Shown: in pieces, positions 42,129 to 51,587 of the stretch | How the letters are laid out: the number at the start of each line of letters is the position of its first letter | Position numbering within the stretch: the stretch's first letter is position 1 | NCBI GenBank assembly: GCA_008107755.1 | Contig: VIRH01000141.1 | Location: 124,001-188,000 of the forward strand | Length of the DNA: 64,000 nucleotides | Direction of reading: 5' to 3' | From: Rhodobacterales bacterium | GTDB lineage: Bacteria > Pseudomonadota > Alphaproteobacteria > Rhizobiales > Stappiaceae | Translations under genes and position numbers: made by a program | Notes under the pieces: generated by a model | Database searches by the model: none | The model's input: the letters and a program-made list of their open reading frames with translations, nothing else | What the model was told of the DNA's origin: nothing

Positions 42129-42556
42129 GTGCCATCACTCCTGTTTGTTTTGTCGGACAATACAGACCGTTTCGCCGAGCGCAAAAGTGGAAACGCAAAT
42201 ATCGGTGCACGGAGCGCCTCCCTGGAGAGAAAGCGCCCTCGACACGGCGCGCGCGTGACCCGGCAGACGTCGAATCGCGTCACGTCGAAAGACGCCCGAT
42301 TCCCGGCGCCGGAAAAACTTGTGTTTCAGGACGATCACGTTAAATTATGACGTAACGTCATTTTCTTCGCGGAGGATGACAACGATTTTGTGTAAGTCGT
42401 TCAAAACCTTACCGCATGACAGCGTAATTTCTCCGCGTCGAGCAAGCGAATACAGTTGACACAGCGTCCGTCCCGACAAATAATTTCATCAACAATAATT
42501 ATTATGAAGCCGCCAAAAACCAACAATCCGGCGGCCGGAAGTGGAGGAGGAGGACT
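42129..42556. promoter_or_regulatory. divergent control region between ade and frcR
   Basis: About 430 bases that become strongly A/T-rich from about 42330 onward (for example TTAAATTATGACGTAACGTCATTTTC, where TGACGTAACGTCA is an inverted repeat near 42348-42360). It should carry both the ade and the frc promoters. A purine-rich GGAGGAGGAGGA stretch at 42543-42554 is the ribosome site for frcR. Confidence 0.5.
42485..42508. promoter_or_regulatory. candidate ROK (FrcR) operator upstream of frcR
   Basis: An A/T-rich imperfect inverted repeat TTCAT-N14-ATGAA lies just ahead of frcR, with an interior of A/T repeats (AATAATTATT). NagC/XylR-type ROK regulators bind A/T-rich palindromes, and autoregulation is usual. 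This is an eye-found candidate only. Confidence 0.3.
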
Positions 42557-43879
42557 GTGGTGGAACCCCGCACAAGCGGCCGTGGGTCGAATTCGGCTCA
42601 ACTGCGCAGGTACAATGAGCGCATTGTCCTGCAAATCCTCCGTCGGGCCGGCGAAGCGTCCAAGGCGGAACTCGCCCGCGCTGTTCAGCTGACCAACGCG
42701 GCGATCGGCGCAATCATTCAGGATCTCATTCAGGAAGGGCTGATCGTCGAGGCCGGAAAGCGGCATGACGGCAGCAGGGGCCAGCCCGCCACGATCCTTC
42801 GCCTCGCCTCCCACGGAGCGTTTTCCTTCGGCGTTCGGCTCGATCGGACGAATATGGAAACCGTTCTGATGGATTTTTCCGGAGCCATCATCGGCCGACG
42901 CCTGCACGACATGATCCTGCCTGCACCCGAACGGGCTCTGGAAATCCTGAAGGAGGATCTGGAAGCGTTACGCGGTTATCTGAGTGCGGAAGACCTGTCC
43001 CGGATTACTGGCATCGGTCTGGCACAGCCGTTCAATCTGGGCGCATGGCTGCACCAGCTCGGCCTTCCGGAGGCGGATTTCCGCAAGTGGGACGATTTCG
43101 ACCTGCGCGAAGCGCTGCAGGAGGAGACCGGTCTGCCGGTCTTCAGCGAGAACGACGGCACGGCCGCCGCGGTTGCCGAGCTTTTCTATGGCCTCGGCCG
43201 CCAGAACGACAATTTTCTCTACCTCTTTCTTGGCCCCGCCATTGGTGGCGGCCTCGTGCTGAAGGGGGACGTGATCCGCGGCGTCTCCGGCAACGCAGCC
43301 GATGTCGCCATGATACCGGTCCCGCCAAGCAATCTCCGGACGGCCCCCGTATCCGGCAAGACCTGGGATCTCATGCTCACCCGGGCGTCCCTCGTGGCGT
43401 TGGGTCGCCATCTGTCGCCCGAGAACTTTTCAGAATTGCGCAGAAAGGACCTTCTGGAGGCCGTCGAAAAGGACGATCCGCTTTTTCGGGAATGGCTGGA
43501 CGATTGCGCCGAAGCTCTCGCTCTCGGGCTGCGCTCGGCCTATGCCCTCCTCGACATGCCGCTCGTCGTCATCGACAGCGATATTGGCGGGCCGTTCTCC
43601 CTGATGTTCTCAGACGCGCTCAAGAAGGCCGTCGCTGACGCCGCGCCGGAACAGCGACCGTCGCCGGATATCAAGATCGGCAGTTTTGGTCAGGACGCCG
43701 GCGCGATCGGCGCAGCGAGCCTGCCGCAATTCTTCAACTTCTCGCCGAGGGCGACGATCCTCACAGGCGGGAAAGACCTGGGACCTGCCGGAGCTGGCGC
43801 ATCGGAGGACAACGCCGGCTTTCCGGCCCGGGCAGCACGGTTGGGGTCTCATCTGGCCACACCCAGCCGTCATGATTAA
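42557..43879 (+). CDS. frcR: ROK-family transcriptional regulator FrcR
   Basis: A 440-residue NagC/XylR-type repressor: an N-terminal winged helix (YNERIVLQILRRAGEASKAELARAVQLTNAAIGAIIQDLI) followed by a ROK sugar-kinase-like domain (ENDGTAAAVAELFYG, FLGPAIGGGLVLKGDVIRG). The kinase zinc-binding cysteine cluster of active ROK kinases is not seen, in line with a regulatory role. It lies 24 bases ahead of frcB, the same order as the rhizobial frc locus. The start is GTG (42557, or the next GTG) because GGAGGAGGAGGA lies immediately before it; no ATG fits. It is likely to repress the frc genes until fructose or a derivative binds. Confidence 0.92.
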   Translation: MVEPRTSGRGSNSAQLRRYNERIVLQILRRAGEASKAELARAVQLTNAAIGAIIQDLIQEGLIVEAGKRHDGSRGQPATILRLASHGAFSFGVRLDRTNMETVLMDFSGAIIGRRLHDMILPAPERALEILKEDLEALRGYLSAEDLSRITGIGLAQPFNLGAWLHQLGLPEADFRKWDDFDLREALQEETGLPVFSENDGTAAAVAELFYGLGRQNDNFLYLFLGPAIGGGLVLKGDVIRGVSGNAADVAMIPVPPSNLRTAPVSGKTWDLMLTRASLVALGRHLSPENFSELRRKDLLEAVEKDDPLFREWLDDCAEALALGLRSAYALLDMPLVVIDSDIGGPFSLMFSDALKKAVADAAPEQRPSPDIKIGSFGQDAGAIGAASLPQFFNFSPRATILTGGKDLGPAGAGASEDNAGFPARAARLGSHLATPSRHD

Positions 43880-43903
43880 GCAAGGCCAGGGAGGAAAAAA
43901 CGA

Positions 43904-44920
43904 ATGATCCGCAAACTACTCGCAACCTGCTCCGTCTTCGCCGCCATGGCCGCCGTACCTGCGGCGGCGGCAGATATCTCCGCCTGCCTGATCACGAAGA
44001 CAGACACCAACCCGTTCTTCGTGAAGATGAAGGAAGGCGCGACCGCCAAGGCCAAGGAGCTCGGCATCGAACTGAAATCCTTCGCCGGCAAGATCGATGG
44101 CGACCATGAAACCCAGGTCGCGGCCATCGAAACCTGCATCGCCGATGGAGCCAAGGGCATCCTGCTGACAGCATCGGACACGTCTTCCATCGTGCCGGCG
44201 GTCAAGCAGGCCCGCGACAACGGCATTCTCGTCATCGCCCTCGACACGCCGTTGAACCCCATCGACGCCGCCGACGCGACCTTCGCGACCGACAATTTCA
44301 AGGCTGGTGAACTGATCGGCCAGTGGGCCGCCGCCACGCTCGGCGACGAGGCCGACAATGCCAAGATCGCAATGCTCGACCTTGCCATCAGCCAGCCGAC
44401 CGTCGGCGTGCTGCGTGATCAGGGCTTCCTCCAGGGCTTCGGCATCGAACTCAACGATCCGAAGAAGTGGGGAGACGAGGACGACCCGCGTATCGTCGGC
44501 AACGACGTCACGCAGGGCAATGAGGAAGGCGGTCGCCGGGCGATGGAGAACCTTCTGGCCAAGGATCCGATGATCAACGTCGTCTATACGATCAACGAAC
44601 CCGCCGCTGCCGGCGCCTATGAGGCGCTGAAATCGATCGGGCGCGAAAATGACGTGCTGATCGTTTCCGTCGACGGCGGCTGCCCCGGCGTCCAGAACGT
44701 CAAGGACGGCGTCATCGGCGCAACCTCGCAGCAATATCCCCTGCTGATGGCATCGCTCGGCATCGAGGCGATCAAGGAGTGGGCCGACAACGGCAAGAAG
44801 CCGGAGCCGACCGAAGGCAAGGACTTCTTCGACACCGGTGTCGCGCTCGTGACGGACAAACCCGTCGATGGCGTGGACTCGATCGACACCGCAAAAGGCA
44901 CCGATCTCTGCTGGGGCTGA
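43904..44920 (+). CDS. frcB: sugar ABC transporter substrate-binding protein FrcB
   Basis: A 338-residue periplasmic sugar-binding protein. The signal peptide (MIRKLLATCSVFAAMAAVPAAAA) is cleaved before DISACLITKTDTNPFF, the typical beginning of the ribose/fructose-binding type 1 periplasmic fold. Family motifs include GILLTASDTSSIVPAV, NGILVIALDTPLNP and VSVDGGCPGVQNVKDG. In Sinorhizobium, FrcB captures fructose, mannose and ribose for FrcCA. A GC-rich stem-loop follows the stop and probably allows more FrcB than membrane subunits. It is second in the frc operon. Confidence 0.93.
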   Translation: MIRKLLATCSVFAAMAAVPAAAADISACLITKTDTNPFFVKMKEGATAKAKELGIELKSFAGKIDGDHETQVAAIETCIADGAKGILLTASDTSSIVPAVKQARDNGILVIALDTPLNPIDAADATFATDNFKAGELIGQWAAATLGDEADNAKIAMLDLAISQPTVGVLRDQGFLQGFGIELNDPKKWGDEDDPRIVGNDVTQGNEEGGRRAMENLLAKDPMINVVYTINEPAAAGAYEALKSIGRENDVLIVSVDGGCPGVQNVKDGVIGATSQQYPLLMASLGIEAIKEWADNGKKPEPTEGKDFFDTGVALVTDKPVDGVDSIDTAKGTDLCWG

Positions 44921-44945
44921 TCCCCGATAAATCTGCGCAAAAGGC

Positions 44946-44969
44946 AAGGGGCGGCTCGGTCCGCCCCTT
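44946..44969 (+). other. intercistronic stem-loop between frcB and frcC
   Basis: A 9-bp stem (AAGGGGCGG, 44946-44954; loop CTCGGT; CCGCCCCTT, 44961-44969) sits 26 bases after the frcB stop with only a short T stretch. Stem-loops in this position between binding-protein and permease genes commonly stabilise the upstream mRNA or partly terminate transcription. Confidence 0.65.
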
Positions 44970-44999
44970 CCTGAAACGTCAACGAGGGACACAACCTGC

Positions 45000-46082
45000 A
45001 TGACCCCTGACACAAAACCCGCCGCAGGGTCGGCGGACTACGAAGCATCCCTGGCCTCCGGACCCCAGACCGTCGCAGCGTTCGATGATCACGGAAACAG
45101 CCTCGGCCACCGGATCCAGCACACCCTCCACCAGACGCCGTCGCTGGTGCCCCTGATCGTTTTGGTGCTCTCCATCATCCTGTTCGGCGTTCTGCTCGGC
45201 TCCAAATTCTTCTCGCCCTTCGCGCTGACGCTGATCCTGCAGCAGGTCCAGATCGTCGGCATTGTCGCGGCGGCGCAAAGCCTCGTCATCCTGACCGCCG
45301 GCATCGACCTCTCCGTCGGCGCGATCATGGTCCTGTCATCCGTGGTGATGGGCCAGTTCACCTTTCGCTACGGCCTGCCGGTGGAGATCTCCATCGTCTG
45401 CGGCCTGCTGTGCGGCACCCTGTGTGGCTATATCAACGGCTTTCTGGTCGCCCATGTGAAACTGCCGCCCTTCATCGTGACACTCGGCATGTGGCAGATC
45501 GTGCTGGCGACCAATTTTCTCTATTCCGCCAACGAGACGATCCGCTCACAGGAAATCAGTGCCTCTGCCCCTCTGCTTCAGTTCTTCGGCAACAAGGTCA
45601 ATGTCGGCGGCGCGATCTTTACCCATGGCGTCATCTTCATGGTCGTCCTGGTTCTGGTGCTGGCCTATGCGCTGCGCCAGACCGCATGGGGACGTCATGT
45701 CTATGCCATCGGCGACGATCCGGAAGCAGCGCAGCTTTCCGGTGTCCAGGTCAAGAAGGTGCAGATCTCCGTCTACATGCTGTCCGGTCTCATCTGCGCT
45801 TTCGCTGGCTGGGCGATGATCGGCCGCATCGGGTCGGTATCCCCGACGACAGGCCAGCTTGCCAACATCGAATCCATCACCGCCGTCGTGATCGGAGGCA
45901 TATCGCTGTTCGGCGGTCGGGGATCTGTCCTCGGCACCCTGTTCGGCGCGCTCATCGTCGGAGTGTTCACGCTCGGCCTCCGGCTGCTGGGAGCGGACGC
46001 ACAGTGGACCTATCTCCTGATCGGACTTCTCATCATTGCGGCGGTTGCCGTCGACCAGTGGATCAGAAAGGTATCGGTATGA
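45000..46082 (+). CDS. frcC: sugar ABC transporter permease FrcC
   Basis: A 360-residue BPD_transp_2 (RbsC-type) permease. A hydrophilic leader of about 40 residues precedes about ten helices. The segments QSLVILTAGIDLSVGAIMVLSSV and GNKVNVGGAIFTHGVI, plus the late IESITAVVIGGISLFGGRGSVLGTLFGALIVG, are hallmarks of ribose/fructose permeases. The length equals the rhizobial FrcC. GAGGGA lies about 10 bases before the ATG. The stop overlaps frcA (ATGA). It forms the membrane channel for sugars delivered by FrcB. Confidence 0.94.
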   Translation: MTPDTKPAAGSADYEASLASGPQTVAAFDDHGNSLGHRIQHTLHQTPSLVPLIVLVLSIILFGVLLGSKFFSPFALTLILQQVQIVGIVAAAQSLVILTAGIDLSVGAIMVLSSVVMGQFTFRYGLPVEISIVCGLLCGTLCGYINGFLVAHVKLPPFIVTLGMWQIVLATNFLYSANETIRSQEISASAPLLQFFGNKVNVGGAIFTHGVIFMVVLVLVLAYALRQTAWGRHVYAIGDDPEAAQLSGVQVKKVQISVYMLSGLICAFAGWAMIGRIGSVSPTTGQLANIESITAVVIGGISLFGGRGSVLGTLFGALIVGVFTLGLRLLGADAQWTYLLIGLLIIAAVAVDQWIRKVSV

Positions 46083-46858
46083 CGGAACCCGTTCTCAAGG
46101 CGCGCAACCTGATCAAGCGCTACGGACGTGTCGTGGCCATGGACCGAGCCAATTTCGAGCTCTATCCGGGCGAGATCCTCGCGGTCATCGGCGACAACGG
46201 CGCCGGCAAGTCGACCCTGATCAAGGCGCTCAGCGGCGCGGTCCAGCCCGACGCCGGCGAGATCATGCTCGACGGCAAGCAGGTCCACTTCAACTCGCCG
46301 ATCGATGCGCGCGAGGCCGGCATCGAAACGGTCTATCAGACGCTCGCCATGTCGCCCGCCCTGTCGATTACCGACAACATGTTCATGGGGCGCGAGCTGA
46401 GGAAGCCCGGCTTCCTCGGCAAGTGGCTGCGCCAGCTTGACCGGCGAAAGATGGAGGAGCTTGCGCGCGAGAAGCTGAATGAGCTGGGTCTCCTGACGAT
46501 CCAGAACATCAACCAGGCCGTGGAGACCCTCTCCGGCGGACAGCGCCAGGGCGTGGCGGTTGCCCGCGCTGCGGCCTTCGGATCAAAGGTCGTGATCATG
46601 GACGAGCCGACAGCGGCGCTCGGCGTCAAGGAGAGCCGGCGCGTTCTGGAACTGATCAAGGATGTAAGGTCACGAGGGCTGCCCATTGTCCTGATCAGCC
46701 ACAACATGCCCCACGTCTTTGAAGTCGCCGACCGCATTCATATCCACCGGCTCGGCGCGCGGGCCTGTGTCATCAAGCCCTCGGACTTTTCCATGGCCGA
46801 CGCTGTCGCGATCATGACAGGGGCAATGGATCCGCCCGAACCTCTGGCCGCGGCTTGA
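46079..46858 (+). CDS. frcA: sugar ABC transporter ATPase FrcA
   Basis: A 259-residue ATPase with a single nucleotide-binding domain, unlike the double-domain RbsA/MglA. Walker A is IGDNGAGKSTLI, the signature LSGGQRQGVAVARA and Walker B VVIMDEPTAALG; HNMPHVFEVADRIHI contains the switch His. The single-domain architecture with a C-terminal H-R-L-G-x-R-A end is typical of FrcA. The ATG overlaps the frcC stop. Open sequence extends far upstream in this frame but only shadows frcC. It powers uptake of fructose and related sugars. Confidence 0.94.
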   Translation: MTEPVLKARNLIKRYGRVVAMDRANFELYPGEILAVIGDNGAGKSTLIKALSGAVQPDAGEIMLDGKQVHFNSPIDAREAGIETVYQTLAMSPALSITDNMFMGRELRKPGFLGKWLRQLDRRKMEELAREKLNELGLLTIQNINQAVETLSGGQRQGVAVARAAAFGSKVVIMDEPTAALGVKESRRVLELIKDVRSRGLPIVLISHNMPHVFEVADRIHIHRLGARACVIKPSDFSMADAVAIMTGAMDPPEPLAAA

Positions 46859-47086
46859 GAACAACGTGCGTTTGGGAATAGGGTACGCCTCAGAGATGTA
46901 GATGGACTGGCTTGAGGCAGATTCGCGCTCTCAGGATGCAGACGTCGCGCAGCCATGGAACCCTCGCGGATCCATGGCCTGTCGCCTGCCCTCCTGAACG
47001 CGCGACCCGGAGCCGAACCTTGATACATGCCGGCCCGCCTGCTCGTGCCCGGCACCTTGGAAAACGATGAACGATTTGGACGCTGG

Positions 47087-48034
47087 ATGTTCCTGATTTG
47101 TGGTGAAGCTCTTTTCGATTTCTTCGGTGAGGCGACCGATGGCGACAACGTTTCTTTCGATGCTCACATCGGCGGCTCGCCCTTCAACGTGGCCGTGGGG
47201 CTTGCGCGTCTTGAGGAAGACGTCGCCTTTTTTGGCGGCATCTCGCGCGATGCACTCGGGGAAAGACTGATCCACAAGCTTCAGGCAGAGGGCGTTTCCG
47301 ATCGGCATGTCCTGCGGACGGACTACCTGACGACACTCAGCCTGGTCCAGAAGGACGACAGGGGACATCCCGCCTACACCTTCTACGGCGAAAATGCTGC
47401 CGACCGAATGGTGAGCGAAAACGATCTACCCGATTTCGAGACACCGCCCGCCTTCCTGCACATCGGGTCCTATACGGCGCTTGTGGAGCCGGTGGCCACC
47501 GCCTTCAAGACCCTGATCCAGCGGGTTCGGAGCGAGACGCTGATTTCCTACGATCCGAACATCCGCCCGACGGTGGAGCCGGACATGGCACTGTGGCGTA
47601 GCAACACCGAAGCCCTCGTTCCCCTGACAGATCTGATCAAGGTCAGTGATGAAGATCTGGCGCAGATCCATCCGGATTCGTCCTGCGATCAAGTCGCGCG
47701 CAGCTGGCTGGAAAAGGGCACAGGGCTCGTCATCGTGACGCGCGGAGACGAAGGAGCGTCGGTGCTGACCCGGACGGTGGAATTCAACGTGCCAGGCGTC
47801 AGGGTCAACGTGGAAGATACCGTCGGCGCAGGCGATACGTTCCAGGCGTCGCTCCTTGCCGGCCTGCGGCAGCTCGGGGTCGCGAGCCGGGACGAACTCG
47901 CCCACCTTGACGAAAGCCGCCTTAAGGCGCTTGTTTCATTCGCGGTCAAGGCCGCGGCCATCACCTGTTCGCGACGCGGCGCGGATCTGCCCCGCCGGAG
48001 CGAACTTTCAACCGAGTGGTCGACCCTCAAATGA
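47087..48034 (+). CDS. frcK: PfkB-family carbohydrate kinase FrcK (fructokinase)
   Basis: A 315-residue ribokinase-family sugar kinase. The first signature is HIGGSPFNVAVGLARLEEDVAFFGG (about 23-47), and the second is DTVGAGDTFQASLLAGLRQL (catalytic Asp in G-A-G-D). The N-terminus FLICGEALFDF and the position after frcBCA match FrcK of rhizobia, which phosphorylates fructose to fructose-6-phosphate. Pgi, encoded 5 kb downstream, would convert that to glucose-6-phosphate. I use the ATG at 47087. An in-frame ATG at 47027 adds a poor leader. A 228-base gap from frcA leaves room for its own promoter. Confidence 0.92.
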   Translation: MFLICGEALFDFFGEATDGDNVSFDAHIGGSPFNVAVGLARLEEDVAFFGGISRDALGERLIHKLQAEGVSDRHVLRTDYLTTLSLVQKDDRGHPAYTFYGENAADRMVSENDLPDFETPPAFLHIGSYTALVEPVATAFKTLIQRVRSETLISYDPNIRPTVEPDMALWRSNTEALVPLTDLIKVSDEDLAQIHPDSSCDQVARSWLEKGTGLVIVTRGDEGASVLTRTVEFNVPGVRVNVEDTVGAGDTFQASLLAGLRQLGVASRDELAHLDESRLKALVSFAVKAAAITCSRRGADLPRRSELSTEWSTLK

Positions 48035-48050
48035 GGGGCTGACAACAGAA

Positions 48051-48064
48051 TTAAATCGATTTAA
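48051..48064. promoter_or_regulatory. palindromic operator 1 (upstream of zwf)
   Basis: TTAAATCGATTTAA is a perfect 14-base palindrome with a central CG, the form of a LacI-family operator. It lies 69 bases before the zwf ATG. The core AATCGATT recurs upstream of edd (49671) and pgi (53310). Confidence 0.7.
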
Positions 48065-48132
48065 AAGACGGGCGAACCGGTCGATGCATCGGCGAACCGT
48101 TACGCAGTCACGCTGTCTGGAAGGAAATTTGT

Positions 48133-49605
48133 ATGGCGGTACGCGTCATTGAAGTTGAAGAATTCGACCTCGTTGTCTTCGGGGCATCCGGAGATCTTGC
48201 CCACCGCAAGCTGCTTCCTGCGCTCTACCACCGCGACGCCGACGGCCAGATGCCGGAGCATGCGCGCATCATCTGCAGCGCCCGCCGCGACTATTCGGAC
48301 GACGACTACAGGGAGTACGCGAGAGAGGCGCTCAAGGAACACGTCAGCGATCTGGACGATGAACATCTGGAACAGTTTCTGGCCCGGCTGCGCTATGTGA
48401 AGATCGACGTTTCCTCCGGTGAGGGCTTTCCCGATCTCGGCACGATCCTTGCCGACCGCCCGGACGTGATCCGGGCGTTCTACCTTGCGGTGGGGCCGGA
48501 TCTGTTTGGAACGATCTGCGAAAACCTCGGCAGGATCGGCGTTGTCAACGACCACTCCAGGGTCGTGATGGAAAAGCCGATCGGCAAGGACGGCGCATCC
48601 GCCAAGGCGCTCAACGACACGGTCGGCGCGGTGTTCGACGAACATCAGATCTTCCGTATCGACCACTATCTCGGCAAGGAAACCGTGCAGAACCTGATGG
48701 CCCTCCGGTTCGCCAACGCCCTGTTCGAGCCCCTGTGGAACGCAGCCCATATCGACCACGTACAGATCACCGTTGCCGAATCACTGGGAACAGGCGGACG
48801 CGCCGGTTACTACGACACCGCAGGCGCCCTGCGCGACATGGTCCAGAACCACATCCTGCAGCTTCTGTGTCTTGTCGCCATGGAACCGCCGGAATCCATG
48901 AACGCCGACAGCGTGCGTGACGAGAAGCTCAAGGTCCTGAAGGCCCTGGCACCGATTGTCGGCCAGGACACCGACCGCCTGACCGTGCGCGGCCAGTACA
49001 GGGCCGGCGCATCTTCCGGCGGTGCGGTCCCCGGATATCTTGAGGAACTCGGCGACACAGAAAGCCGCACCGAAACCTTCGTCGCGCTGAAGGCGGAAAT
49101 CGCCAACTGGCGTTGGTCCGGCGTGCCGTTCTACCTTCGCACGGGCAAGCGCCTTGCCCAGCGCGTTTCTGAGATCGTCGTGCAGTTCCGGCCGATCCCG
49201 CATTCGATTTTCGATACCGAAGCCGGCACGATCACGGCCAACCGCCTGATCATCCGCTTGCAGCCTGATGAAGGCGTGCAGATGCAGGTCATGATCAAGG
49301 ACCCTGGCCCAGGCGGCATGCGCCTGCGTCAGGTCCCGCTCGACATGAGCTTTGCCGAAGCCTTCAAGGTTCGCAATCCCGATGCCTATGAGCGATTGAT
49401 CATGGACGTGATCCGCGGCAACCAGACGCTGTTCATGCGCCGGGACGAAGTGGATGCTGCCTGGGCGTGGATCGACCCGATCCAGGCCGCCTGGGCTGCC
49501 TCCAAGGACACGCCCAAGGGGTACACCGCCGGGACGTGGGGACCGTCGGCCTCAATTGCACTCGTGGAGCGCGACGGACGTACATGGGCAGAGGAAAGCG
49601 CCTGA
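48133..49605 (+). CDS. zwf: glucose-6-phosphate 1-dehydrogenase
   Basis: A 490-residue enzyme oxidising glucose-6-phosphate to 6-phosphogluconolactone with NADP. Landmarks: FGASGDLAHRKLLPALYH (dinucleotide motif), RIDHYLGKETVQNL (substrate and catalytic His; R-I-D-H-Y-L-G-K) and EKPIGKDGASAKALN. Full length. It is the first step of the Entner-Doudoroff route, whose later steps follow as edd and eda. The usual next gene pgl (lactonase) is not between zwf and edd here. An AATCGATT palindrome lies upstream. Confidence 0.97.
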   Translation: MAVRVIEVEEFDLVVFGASGDLAHRKLLPALYHRDADGQMPEHARIICSARRDYSDDDYREYAREALKEHVSDLDDEHLEQFLARLRYVKIDVSSGEGFPDLGTILADRPDVIRAFYLAVGPDLFGTICENLGRIGVVNDHSRVVMEKPIGKDGASAKALNDTVGAVFDEHQIFRIDHYLGKETVQNLMALRFANALFEPLWNAAHIDHVQITVAESLGTGGRAGYYDTAGALRDMVQNHILQLLCLVAMEPPESMNADSVRDEKLKVLKALAPIVGQDTDRLTVRGQYRAGASSGGAVPGYLEELGDTESRTETFVALKAEIANWRWSGVPFYLRTGKRLAQRVSEIVVQFRPIPHSIFDTEAGTITANRLIIRLQPDEGVQMQVMIKDPGPGGMRLRQVPLDMSFAEAFKVRNPDAYERLIMDVIRGNQTLFMRRDEVDAAWAWIDPIQAAWAASKDTPKGYTAGTWGPSASIALVERDGRTWAEESA

Positions 49606-49612
49606 TCCATAC

Positions 49613-49651
49613 GCCGCGGGGCGAGGCTCCGCGGCAAGGCCCTCGGCCTTT
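49613..49651 (+). terminator. two adjacent stem-loops after zwf
   Basis: GCCGCGG (49613-49619), 9-base loop, CCGCGGC (49629-49635), then AAGGCC-CTC-GGCCTT (49636-49650). There is no proper T-tract, so these may be weak terminators or mRNA-stabilising hairpins separating zwf from edd, which has its own operator. Confidence 0.4.
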
Positions 49652-49670
49652 ACGTAATCCGGTTGTAGCC

Positions 49671-49681
49671 TAAATCGATTA
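49671..49681. promoter_or_regulatory. palindromic operator 2 (upstream of edd)
   Basis: TAAATCGATTA contains the perfect 8-base core AATCGATT with partially conserved flanks. It lies 86 bases before the edd ATG. It is less symmetrical than the copies at zwf and pgi. Confidence 0.6.
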
Positions 49682-49766
49682 GTAGACCGCAAAGCGTGTC
49701 TTTGCCGCATTCCCGATTATTCGACAAGAGCCACGCCGAACTCCGGCCAGCAGAGGATCTGAAGCC

Positions 49767-51587
49767 ATGACCATCCAGGATCGCATCGGCGACGTGACCG
49801 AACGGATCGTCAAACGCAGCCACGACAGCCGCTCGCTCTATCTGGAGCGCATCGGAAAAGCCGCGGACAAGGGCCCTCAGCGCTCGCGGCTATCCTGCGG
49901 CAACCTGGCCCACGGGTTTGCCGCCTGCGGCGTCTCGGACAAACAGGCGCTTTCGGGAGACGTGGTACCGAACCTCGGCATCATCACGTCCTACAACGAC
50001 ATGCTGTCGGCGCATCAGCCCTACGAGACATACCCGACACTGATCCGCGAGGCAGCCCATGAGGTTGGCGCGGTCGCCCAGGTCGCCGGCGGTGTTCCGG
50101 CCATGTGCGACGGTGTTACCCAGGGCCAGGAAGGCATGGAACTGTCGCTGTTCTCGCGAGACATCATTGCCATGTCCGCCGCCGTCGGTCTGTCTCACCA
50201 GATGTTCGACGCCGCGGTCTTTCTCGGCATCTGCGACAAGATCGTTCCGGGCCTCGCGATTGCCGCCCTCTCCTTCGGCCACCTGCCGGCGGTGTTCGTG
50301 CCGGCCGGCCCAATGACCACCGGGATTTCCAACGACGAAAAGGCCAAGATCCGTCAGCTCTATGCCGAAGGCAAGGTCGGCCGGGAAGCCCTTCTGGAAA
50401 GCGAGTCGCGCGCTTACCATTCGCCGGGCACCTGCACGTTCTACGGAACTGCCAACTCGAACCAGATGCTGATGGAGATCATGGGCCTGCATATGCCAGG
50501 TGCATCCTTCGTCAATCCGGGCACGCCCTTGCGCGATGCGCTGACGCGGGAAGCCGCCAAGCGCGCGCTCGCCATCTCCGCCCTCGGCAACGAATACACG
50601 CCCGCCGGCGAGATCATCGACGAGAAGGCCATCGTCAACGGCGTTGTCGGCCTTCATGCCACCGGCGGCTCGACCAACCACACCATGCACCTTGTGGCCA
50701 TTGCCGCCGCCGCCGGTATCAAGCTCACATGGGACGACATTTCGGACCTGTCCGACGTGGTGCCCCTGCTTGCGCGCGTCTACCCGAACGGCAAATCCGA
50801 CGTGAACCATTTCCAGGCCGCCGGCGGCCTGGCGTTCCTGATCCGTGAACTGCTCGGTGACGGCTACCTGCACCAGGACGTTCGCACGGTCTTCGGAACC
50901 GATCTTTCCGGCTATACGGTCGAGGCGAAGCTCGATGCCCACGGCAACGTCAGCCGCGAGGAAGTTCCCGAGACGTCGGGGGACGAGACGGTTCTTGCCC
51001 CTGTCGAAAAGGCCTTCCAGCCCACCGGCGGCCTGAAGATGCTGCGGGGGAACTTCGGCAAGGCGGTCATCAAGATTTCGGCGGTGGCCAAGGAGCGCCA
51101 CGTCATCGAGGCCCCTGCCCGCGTCTTCCACTCCCAGGAGGCTTTCCTGACCGCCTTCCAGAACAAGGAATTGACCGGCGACATCGCCGCCGTGGTCCGC
51201 TTCCAGGGCCCCAAGGCCTGCGGCATGCCGGAACTGCACAAGCTGACGCCGAGCCTCGGCATTCTGCAGGATCGCGGTCACAAGGTTGCGCTGATCACCG
51301 ACGGACGCATGTCCGGCGCCTCGGGCAAGGTTCCGGCCGCGATCCACGTCACGCCGGAAGCCGCCGCCGGGGGCCCCATCGCCAAGATCCGGGACGGCGA
51401 CATGATCCGCATCGACGCAGTGACCGGAACGCTTGAGGTTCTGGTGGACGAGGCCGAGTTCAATGCACGCCCCGCAGCGGAACACGACCTGAGTTCTCAC
51501 CAGTTCGGCGTCGGCCGCGACCTCTTCGCCGCGTTCCGGGCCAATGTCGGCGCCGCCGATACCGGCGCGCATGTGTTCGGAGCCTAA
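49767..51587 (+). CDS. edd: phosphogluconate dehydratase (Entner-Doudoroff)
   Basis: A 606-residue IlvD/Edd-family dehydratase with a 4Fe-4S cluster, converting 6-phosphogluconate to 2-keto-3-deoxy-6-phosphogluconate. Cluster cysteines fit GGVPAMCDGVTQG and FLGICDKIVPG; later LHATGGSTNHTMHLVAIA and ITDGRMSGASGKVPAAIHV are typical. Length matches Edd, and the position between zwf and eda leaves no doubt over IlvD. It is cytoplasmic and oxygen-sensitive. It probably shares a transcript with eda (gap about 200 bases). Confidence 0.97.
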   Translation: MTIQDRIGDVTERIVKRSHDSRSLYLERIGKAADKGPQRSRLSCGNLAHGFAACGVSDKQALSGDVVPNLGIITSYNDMLSAHQPYETYPTLIREAAHEVGAVAQVAGGVPAMCDGVTQGQEGMELSLFSRDIIAMSAAVGLSHQMFDAAVFLGICDKIVPGLAIAALSFGHLPAVFVPAGPMTTGISNDEKAKIRQLYAEGKVGREALLESESRAYHSPGTCTFYGTANSNQMLMEIMGLHMPGASFVNPGTPLRDALTREAAKRALAISALGNEYTPAGEIIDEKAIVNGVVGLHATGGSTNHTMHLVAIAAAAGIKLTWDDISDLSDVVPLLARVYPNGKSDVNHFQAAGGLAFLIRELLGDGYLHQDVRTVFGTDLSGYTVEAKLDAHGNVSREEVPETSGDETVLAPVEKAFQPTGGLKMLRGNFGKAVIKISAVAKERHVIEAPARVFHSQEAFLTAFQNKELTGDIAAVVRFQGPKACGMPELHKLTPSLGILQDRGHKVALITDGRMSGASGKVPAAIHVTPEAAAGGPIAKIRDGDMIRIDAVTGTLEVLVDEAEFNARPAAEHDLSSHQFGVGRDLFAAFRANVGAADTGAHVFGA

